Of a stretch of DNA of 5,084 nt, positions 1 through 5,084 are shown piece by piece. Origin of the DNA: an uncultured Porphyromonadaceae bacterium (GTDB taxonomy: Bacteria > Bacteroidota > Bacteroidia > Bacteroidales > Muribaculaceae). The notes beneath the pieces were generated by a model. That model saw only the letters and a program-made list of their open reading frames with translations. It did no database searches and was not told the DNA's origin. Made by a program: the position numbers and the translations under genes. The stretch spans positions 1 to 5,084 of the forward strand of contig CAMWXO010000117.1 in the NCBI GenBank assembly GCA_947178245.1, given 5' to 3'. Each line of letters opens with the position of its first letter. Positions within the stretch are counted from its first letter, which is position 1.

Positions 1-1
1 C

Positions 2-2269
2 GCCTCCATCCACAACGAAGGGCCGTATGCTCCGAAATTCGATGACTCGGAGTGGCTGCCTGTGACGCTGCCCCACGACTTCGTGGTGGATCTCCCATTT
101 GCAAAAGACGCGAGCCACAGCCACGGCTACAAGACCGTAGGGTGGAAATATCCCGAGACAAGCGTGGGATGGTATCGCAAGACTTTCTCCATTCCCGAAG
201 AAGACCTCGGCAAGCACATCTCGCTGCAATTCGACGGAGCCTTCCGCGACTCGAAGGTGTGGGTCAACGGCTTCTATCTGGGTGGGGAACCGAGCGGCTA
301 TGCCACACAAGTCTATGACATCTCGGAATATCTCAACTACGGGGGCGACAACGTGGTGACCGTGCGCACCGACGCGTCGCTTGAAGAGGGATGGTTTTAT
401 GAAGGGGGAGGCATCTACCGCCACGTATGGCTCGACAAGAAAGATCCCCTGCATGTGGCTCCCTTCGGCATCTTCATCCATGCCGACCTCAACCGGCCAT
501 ACGACACAGCGGAGGTAACGGTGGAGACCACCGTTGACAATCGTTCGCTTGAATCGAAAGATTATCAGGTGAGCCATACGCTCGTAGCTCCCGACGGCTC
601 ACGCACATCGTTCCCGAGCGTTTCAGAGGCAGGTCTGCTTCCACAGGAAAGCCGCCTCTCGAAAGCGAGCGTCACCGTGCCCGATCCACAGCTGTGGGAT
701 TTGGATAATCCTCAGCTCTACATCCTGGAGACGGAAATTCTCGCCGACGGAAAGGTAATAGACCGTCGCACTACCAAAACAGGCCTGCGCGACGCAAGAT
801 TTGACGCCGACTCAGGTTTCTCGCTCAACGGCAAGCCCGTAAAACTCAAAGGCTTCAACATGCATCAGGATCATGCCGGAGTGGGCGCCGCCATTCCCGA
901 CGCGCTGCAGGCATATCGACTCCGCCGCCTTAAAGACCTGGGCGCCAACGCATACAGGGCAAGCCACAATCCCATGACTCCGGCCATGCTCGACGCCTGC
1001 GACTCGATAGGCATTCTCGTGATAGAGGAAAACCGGCTCACCGGAATCAACGACGAGCACGTGCGACTTCTGCGCCGCATGATAGAGCGCGACCGCAATC
1101 ATCCCTCCATAATACTCTGGAGCGTAGGCAATGAGGAATGGGGCACGGAATGGAATGATTTCGGTCCCCGCATCACGGCCACGATGCGCGAGCACTGCCA
1201 CCGTGCCGACCCCACAAGACTGATGACCGTGGCCACTTCGAGCGGCCCGAGGATTGTGGAGACCGCCGACGTGGCCGGCTACAACTACATACTCCAGAAT
1301 CCCGTAGACGAGCACCGCGCCAACTACCCCCGACGCATAGCCTTAGGCTCTGAAGAGACCACCGGCTGCGGCGCCCGGGGCGTCTATTTCGACAATCATG
1401 AGGCAGGCTACATGAAAGCCATCAACCGCTCGCCGAGCGGAAGCGACTCCCTGCTCAACGCTATCGAAAGGGGCTGGAAATTCTACGATGAGCGTCCCTG
1501 GCTCGCCGGCCTCTTCTACTGGACAGGATTCGACTACCGGGGAGAAGCCAACCCTATGGTGTATCCTTCCACCGGCTCCCAGTTCGGAGTGCTCGACTAC
1601 TGCGGATTTCCCAAAGACGAAGCATTCTATCTGCAGTCTGTATGGACCGACGAGCCAGTGCTTCATATCTTCCCGCACTGGAACCTCAGCGGCCACGAAG
1701 GGGAGAAAATCGACGTCTGGGCCTACAGCAATATGGACGAAGTTGAACTCTTTCTCAACGGCCGCAGCCTCGGCAGGAAGGAGATGCCGCGCAGCGGCCA
1801 CCTCAGCTGGGAGACCGAGTATCAGCCCGGCACCCTGAAGGCTGTAGGCTATAAAGACGGGAAAAAGGCCATGACCAGGACAGTAGAGACCACCGGAGCC
1901 CCGGCCGCCATCTCACTTTCAGCCGACAGGACTGCGATCGCGGCCGATGGCGCGGACGTGGCGGTCATCACCGTGAGCGTGCTCGATAAGAAACGCCGCA
2001 CCGTGCCTGACGCCTGCGTGCCTCTTGAAATCACTCTCGAGGGCGAAGGCACAATCCTCGGCGCGGGCAACGGCGACCCTGCATTCCTCATCGCGGAGCG
2101 TCCGGCGCCGGGTGCCGACAGGAAGGTGTTCTCACTTCCCACATTCAACGGACTGGCCCAGATACTCGTTCAGTCGTCAGACACTCCCGGCGGAGTGAAT
2201 CTGACGGTGGCAAGTCCCGGACTCGCAAAGAACTCGATCAACATAACAACACAACCTCATAACCCATGA
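2..2269 (+). CDS. Glycoside hydrolase family 2 protein, probable beta-galactosidase (5' end outside window)
   Basis: This is a GH2 retaining exo-glycosidase that probably removes terminal beta-linked galactose. The frame is open from position 2, and the peptide before the GTG at 62 already reads as GH2 sequence (DDSEWLPVTLPHDF), so that GTG is internal and the real start lies upstream. The visible part is 755 residues, numbered here from the codon at 2. The N-terminal jelly-roll domain (about 1-147) contains GGGIYRHVWL near 135-144. An Ig-like domain follows (about 148-260), then the TIM barrel (about 262-548) with RASHNP at 319-324, DRNHPSIILWSVGNE at 364-378 (acid/base Glu378) and LGSEETT with likely nucleophile Glu451. 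Next come a DUF4982-like Ig domain (about 550-620, with VELFLNGRSLG) and a GH2 C-terminal domain-5-like Ig module (about 633-740). At the site where beta-glucuronidases carry the Asn-x-Lys motif there is SQF (526-528), which argues against glucuronidase. A signal peptide cannot be assessed. The stop overlaps the GH36 start. Family is certain; the exact substrate is inference. Confidence 0.93.
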   Translation, partial: ASIHNEGPYAPKFDDSEWLPVTLPHDFVVDLPFAKDASHSHGYKTVGWKYPETSVGWYRKTFSIPEEDLGKHISLQFDGAFRDSKVWVNGFYLGGEPSGYATQVYDISEYLNYGGDNVVTVRTDASLEEGWFYEGGGIYRHVWLDKKDPLHVAPFGIFIHADLNRPYDTAEVTVETTVDNRSLESKDYQVSHTLVAPDGSRTSFPSVSEAGLLPQESRLSKASVTVPDPQLWDLDNPQLYILETEILADGKVIDRRTTKTGLRDARFDADSGFSLNGKPVKLKGFNMHQDHAGVGAAIPDALQAYRLRRLKDLGANAYRASHNPMTPAMLDACDSIGILVIEENRLTGINDEHVRLLRRMIERDRNHPSIILWSVGNEEWGTEWNDFGPRITATMREHCHRADPTRLMTVATSSGPRIVETADVAGYNYILQNPVDEHRANYPRRIALGSEETTGCGARGVYFDNHEAGYMKAINRSPSGSDSLLNAIERGWKFYDERPWLAGLFYWTGFDYRGEANPMVYPSTGSQFGVLDYCGFPKDEAFYLQSVWTDEPVLHIFPHWNLSGHEGEKIDVWAYSNMDEVELFLNGRSLGRKEMPRSGHLSWETEYQPGTLKAVGYKDGKKAMTRTVETTGAPAAISLSADRTAIAADGADVAVITVSVLDKKRRTVPDACVPLEITLEGEGTILGAGNGDPAFLIAERPAPGADRKVFSLPTFNGLAQILVQSSDTPGGVNLTVASPGLAKNSINITTQPHNP
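2237..2269 (+). promoter_or_regulatory. G-free translation initiation region and ATGA stop/start overlap
   Basis: The GH2 stop (TGA, 2267-2269) and the GH36 start (ATG, 2266-2268) share an ATGA. The 29 bases before the ATG (2237-2265) contain no G at all and are rich in A and C, so no Shine-Dalgarno pairing is possible. These bases also encode the last GH2 residues (INITTQPHNP). Bacteroidetes are known to rely little on Shine-Dalgarno pairing and to favour unstructured A-rich leaders. The layout suggests translational coupling or re-initiation from the GH2 gene; the coupling itself is inferred. Confidence 0.7.
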
Positions 2270-2337
2270 AAAAGATCAGCTACCTGATGATGACGCTTGC
2301 CGCGGCCTTAACCCTCCCGGGTGCGGCCCTGCAGGCG
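2266..2337 (+). other. Sec signal peptide of the GH36 enzyme
   Basis: Residues 1-24 have a Lys-Lys n-region, a hydrophobic core from about Tyr6 to Leu17, and a small-residue c-region ending Ala-Leu-Gln-Ala before Glu25, which fits signal peptidase I cleavage between 24 and 25. There is no Cys in or near the cleavage site, so no lipobox. The mature enzyme is therefore predicted to be periplasmic or released rather than a surface lipoprotein. The cleavage site is judged by eye. Confidence 0.85.
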
Positions 2338-4476
2338 GAAGTGATCAACCTGGCCACTCCCGGCACATCGCTCGTGATCGACGCAGTGAAGGGAGAACCA
2401 CTACGCATCCTCTACTACGGAGACAGGCTTGAAGAAAAGGATCTGCCTGCACTGCAGGCCTCTCCCCTGCTCCACCACGAGGCTTATCCGGCCTACGGAA
2501 TCTATCCCCAGGGAGAAGCGGCCCTGAGCGTGACACATGCCGACGGCAACCGCACCACACTGCTTGAAGTGACAGACGTGGCCACAACGCAGCAGGACGG
2601 CGCGGAAATAACATCGGTCACCATGCGCGACCGCGTATATCCGCTCGAAGTGAAGGTGAACTACCGCGTGCGCCCCGGATATGACGTGATAGAGACCTGG
2701 ACCGATATCACAAACGGCGAGAAGCAACCCGTGACACTCAACCGGTTCATGTCGGGCTATCTCCCGATCCGCTACGGCAACGTATGGCTCTCAAGCCTCT
2801 ACGGCACCTGGGCCAACGAAAGCGAGCTCACCGAGGAGCCTCTGCAACACGGAGTAAGGATGATCAAGAACAAAGACGGAGTACGCAACAGCCACACGGC
2901 CCACGGCGAGGTGATGTTCTCGCTCGACGGGAAACCTCAGGAGAACACCGGACGCATCATCGGCGCCGCACTGTGCTATCCGGGCAACTACAAACTGTTT
3001 GTAGACACCGACGACACTGACTTCCACCACTTCTTCGCCGGCATAAACGAAGAGAACTCGGAATATCATCTTGCGAAGGGAGAGACTTTCTCCACTCCCG
3101 AACTGGCTCTCACCTACAGCGGCGAGGGGCTTTCAGGCGCAAGCCGCAACTTCCACAAATGGGGCCGCGACACGCGTCTTCACGCCGGCAACAAGGAGCG
3201 GAAGGTGCTCCTGAATTCGTGGGAAGGCGTATATTTCGACATCAACGAGCCTGTGATGGAGGGAATGATGGCCGACATAGCATCGCTCGGCGGCGAGCTC
3301 TTCGTGATGGACGACGGATGGTTTGGCACCAAATATCCGCGTACCGTAGACAACGCTGCCCTGGGCGACTGGACTGTAGACACCCGCAAACTGCCCAACG
3401 GCATCGACGGCCTGCTGAAGACTGCCGAAAAACACGGAGTCAGCTTCGGAATATGGATCGAGCCCGAGATGACCAACACCACGAGCGTTCTATATGAGAA
3501 GCATCCGGAATATGTGATACACGCGCAGAAGCGCGACACCGTGAAGGGACGCGGAGGCACACAGCTTGTGCTCGACATGGCCAACCCTAAAGTGCAGGAT
3601 ATCGTCTTCACCATCGTGGACACGCTCATGACCAAATATCCCGCCATCGACTACATCAAGTGGGATGCCAACGCCCCCATAATGGAGCATGGCTCGCAAT
3701 ATCTCACAGCCGACAAGCAGAGCCACCTCTACATCGACTATCACAAGGGACTGATGAAGACTCTCGACCGCATCCGCGAGGCTCATCCCGACGTCACCAT
3801 CCAGGCCTGCGCCAGCGGCGGAGGACGTGCCAACTGGGGTATGCTCCCTTGGTTTGACGAGTTCTGGACATCTGACAATAACGATGCCCTCCAGCGAATC
3901 TACATGCAGTGGGGCACGAGCTATTTCTTCCCGGCCATCGCCATGGCGAGCCATATCTCTGCCTCGCCCAACCATCAGACCTTCCGCCGCATCCCGACGA
4001 AGTTCCGCGCTGATGTGGCCATGAGCGGGCGACTCGGCCTGGAGATGCAGCCGAAAGACATGACCGACGAAGACCGTGCGGTGTGTGCACGCGCCATAGC
4101 CGACTACAAGAAGATTCGCCCCATCGTGCAGTTCGGTGATCTCTACCGCCTCCACTCGCCGTTTGAGAAAGACGGAGTGGCCTCTCTTATGTACGTGACT
4201 CCCGAGAAAGACGACGCCGTATTCTTCTGGTGGAAGACCGAGACATTCATGAACCAGCAGCTGCCGCGCATCCCGATGGCCGGACTTGACCCCGACAAGA
4301 TGTATAGGGTGACGGAACTTAACCCCATCGACAACACACCCCTTGACATAGAGGGCAAGGTATTCTCCGGCAAATTCCTCATGTCGAATGGCCTTGACCT
4401 TCCGCTCACATATAAGGTGGACTATCACAAGAACACAGACTTCGCCTCCCGAGTGCTCAGGCTTACGGCCGAGTGA
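2266..4476 (+). CDS. Secreted/periplasmic GH36 alpha-galactosidase
   Basis: This retaining exo-alpha-galactosidase releases terminal alpha-galactose from substrates such as raffinose-family oligosaccharides, galactomannan side chains or host glycans. It has 736 residues, the usual size of a full GH36 enzyme. After the signal peptide (1-24) comes the N-terminal beta-supersandwich domain (about 25-290). The catalytic TIM barrel (about 310-640) has LNSWE at 316-320, DDGWFG at 349-354, GIWIEPEM at 395-402, YIKWD with nucleophile Asp467, CASGGGR at 515-521 and WTSDN with acid/base Asp537. The C-terminal beta-sandwich runs from about 655 to 736. The KWD/SDN pair and the C-x-SGGG motif are the standard GH36 alpha-galactosidase active site. 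The ATG is supported by the signal peptide directly after it. It follows the GH2 gene with a 4-base overlap, so the two are almost certainly one transcript. Asn523 stands where many GH36 proteins have Asp (GGGRxD), which may be a lineage variant. Family and broad activity are secure; the natural substrate is unknown. Confidence 0.95.
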   Translation: MKKISYLMMTLAAALTLPGAALQAEVINLATPGTSLVIDAVKGEPLRILYYGDRLEEKDLPALQASPLLHHEAYPAYGIYPQGEAALSVTHADGNRTTLLEVTDVATTQQDGAEITSVTMRDRVYPLEVKVNYRVRPGYDVIETWTDITNGEKQPVTLNRFMSGYLPIRYGNVWLSSLYGTWANESELTEEPLQHGVRMIKNKDGVRNSHTAHGEVMFSLDGKPQENTGRIIGAALCYPGNYKLFVDTDDTDFHHFFAGINEENSEYHLAKGETFSTPELALTYSGEGLSGASRNFHKWGRDTRLHAGNKERKVLLNSWEGVYFDINEPVMEGMMADIASLGGELFVMDDGWFGTKYPRTVDNAALGDWTVDTRKLPNGIDGLLKTAEKHGVSFGIWIEPEMTNTTSVLYEKHPEYVIHAQKRDTVKGRGGTQLVLDMANPKVQDIVFTIVDTLMTKYPAIDYIKWDANAPIMEHGSQYLTADKQSHLYIDYHKGLMKTLDRIREAHPDVTIQACASGGGRANWGMLPWFDEFWTSDNNDALQRIYMQWGTSYFFPAIAMASHISASPNHQTFRRIPTKFRADVAMSGRLGLEMQPKDMTDEDRAVCARAIADYKKIRPIVQFGDLYRLHSPFEKDGVASLMYVTPEKDDAVFFWWKTETFMNQQLPRIPMAGLDPDKMYRVTELNPIDNTPLDIEGKVFSGKFLMSNGLDLPLTYKVDYHKNTDFASRVLRLTAE

Positions 4477-4495
4477 CTCATCTCAGCCCACCCGG

Positions 4496-4540
4496 AAAAA
4501 TAATAGTGGCGCGACAGGCTGTCGCGCCACTATTATCTTT
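4496..4540. terminator. Bidirectional rho-independent terminator between convergent genes
   Basis: Bases 4500-4516 pair perfectly with 4520-4536, giving a 17-bp stem with a GGC loop and a GC-rich core (TGGCGCGACA). The left side is preceded by a run of A (4496-4500), which is a U-tract for transcripts on the minus strand. The right side is followed by CTTT, a weaker U-tract for plus-strand transcripts. It lies 20-odd bases after both the GH36 stop and the metK stop, so it can end both converging transcripts, with the better tail serving metK. Confidence 0.9.
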
Positions 4541-4562
4541 ATGCAGCATGCGCCTCCGGCCG

Positions 4563-5084
4563 TCAGGCCAGTCCGAAGGCTTCCTTTATGGCGTCTACCG
4601 AGTCAAGTTTCTCCCATGAGAAGAGTTCCACTTCCTTCTCTATCGGGGCGGCGTCGTAGCGCGATGCGAACTTCTTGGTGACTTTGCGCGGCTTGCGGCC
4701 GAGATGACCATAGGCGGCCGTCTCGAGATATATGGGCTCGCGCAGGCCGAAGCGCTTTTCAATGGCAAGCGGTCGCATGTCGAAAAGCTTTTCGACGCGG
4801 GCCGCTATCTCGGCGTCAGAGAGAGGCACGCGGGCAGTGCCGTAGGTATTTACGCAGAAGCTCACCGGGCTTGCCTCCCCTATCGCGTAGGCCACCTGCA
4901 CCAGCACCTCGTCGGCCACACCGGCAGCCACGAGATTCTTGGCTATGTGGCGGCAGGCGTATGCCGCCGAGCGGTCTACTTTCGAGGGATCCTTACCCGA
5001 GAACGCACCTCCGCCGTGGGCTCCGCGTCCGCCGTAGGTGTCTACTATTATCTTGCGACCCGTCGGGCCGGCGTCGGCATGGGG
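4563..5084 (-). CDS. metK: S-adenosylmethionine synthetase, C-terminal part (5' end outside window)
   Basis: This cytoplasmic housekeeping enzyme makes S-adenosylmethionine from methionine and ATP. Only the last 173 residues are visible; the frame is open to the window edge, so the GTG at 4931 is internal. Numbering from the edge, the segment has TGRKIIVDTYGG (8-19) and the family signature GGGAFSGKD (24-32), followed by PSKVDRSAAYA. Arg10, Lys11, Lys31, Lys35 and Asp37 match the active-site residues Arg244, Lys245, Lys265, Lys269 and Asp271 of the E. coli enzyme. ETAAYGHLGR and FSWEKLD close the C-terminal domain, with an extra charged stretch of about 20 residues between them that E. coli MetK lacks and Bacteroidetes MetK commonly has. 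The start of the visible part reads PHADAGPTGRK, where GDxGLTGRK is usual. It converges with the glycosidase operon and shares a terminator; no functional link is implied. Confidence 0.97.
   Translation of the reverse strand, partial: PHADAGPTGRKIIVDTYGGRGAHGGGAFSGKDPSKVDRSAAYACRHIAKNLVAAGVADEVLVQVAYAIGEASPVSFCVNTYGTARVPLSDAEIAARVEKLFDMRPLAIEKRFGLREPIYLETAAYGHLGRKPRKVTKKFASRYDAAPIEKEVELFSWEKLDSVDAIKEAFGLA

Noticed and set aside
62..64. GTG as the start of the GH2 gene
   Set aside because: The same frame is open to the window edge and the residues before the GTG fit the GH2 N-terminal domain, so it is an internal Val codon.
812..1315. 167-codon antisense open frame within the GH2 gene
   Set aside because: It overlaps the conserved catalytic barrel of GH2 and its translation has no family-like pattern.
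3490..4428. 312-codon open frame on the minus strand, antisense to the GH36 gene
   Set aside because: It lies wholly inside a well-supported gene, shows no recognisable domain, and such long antisense frames arise from GC-rich codon use.
4500..4536. Inverted repeat as an insertion-sequence end or attachment site
   Set aside because: There is no transposase or integrase, no direct repeat, and the position and flanking A/T tracts fit a terminator between convergent genes.
4541..4562. GGCC-GTCA-GGCC style short palindrome near the metK stop
   Set aside because: Only four paired bases, too short to stand out in GC-rich DNA.
4929..4931. GTG as the start of a short minus-strand gene
   Set aside because: The upstream codons to the window edge encode core MetK motifs in the same frame; it is Val52 of the visible part of metK.
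1..5084. Undescribed defence, mobile or RNA system
   Set aside because: All but a few dozen bases are explained by three known protein families and one terminator; no repeat array, structured RNA or unexplained gap was seen.

Overview
This window looks like ordinary chromosomal DNA from a member of the Bacteroidales. The evidence is three-fold: secreted or periplasmic glycosidases with Bacteroidetes-type domain architecture, a MetK of the Bacteroidetes type (a longer segment between AAYGH and the final WEK motif), and a gene start with no possible Shine-Dalgarno sequence. G+C is fairly high by eye, which would suit a Muribaculaceae- or Alistipes-like lineage better than a low-GC Bacteroides. 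That family-level placement is only a guess.

Layout: (1) positions 2-2269, plus strand, hold a 5'-truncated glycoside hydrolase family 2 enzyme, best read as a beta-galactosidase, whose start lies before the window. (2) Positions 2266-4476, plus strand, hold a complete GH36 alpha-galactosidase with a signal peptide; its ATG overlaps the GH2 stop codon in an ATGA junction. (3) Positions 4477-4562 are a short gap between convergent genes, containing a perfect long hairpin flanked by A/T tracts, read as a bidirectional terminator. (4) Positions 4563-5084, minus strand, hold the C-terminal part of metK (S-adenosylmethionine synthetase), whose start lies beyond the window end.

The two glycosidases form the 3' end of an operon. 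Together they would remove terminal beta- and alpha-linked galactose from oligosaccharides, probably in the periplasm, as in Bacteroidetes polysaccharide-utilisation loci. No SusC/SusD, regulator or transporter gene is in view, so a PUL assignment is inference. metK is an unrelated housekeeping gene that meets the operon tail to tail.

I found no tRNA, rRNA, CRISPR array, insertion sequence or phage signature, and no convincing undescribed system. The points most worth a second look are modest: the G-free initiation region at the overlapping start, the bidirectional terminator, the substrate question for the GH2/GH36 pair, and two motif-level substitutions (in GH36 and MetK).
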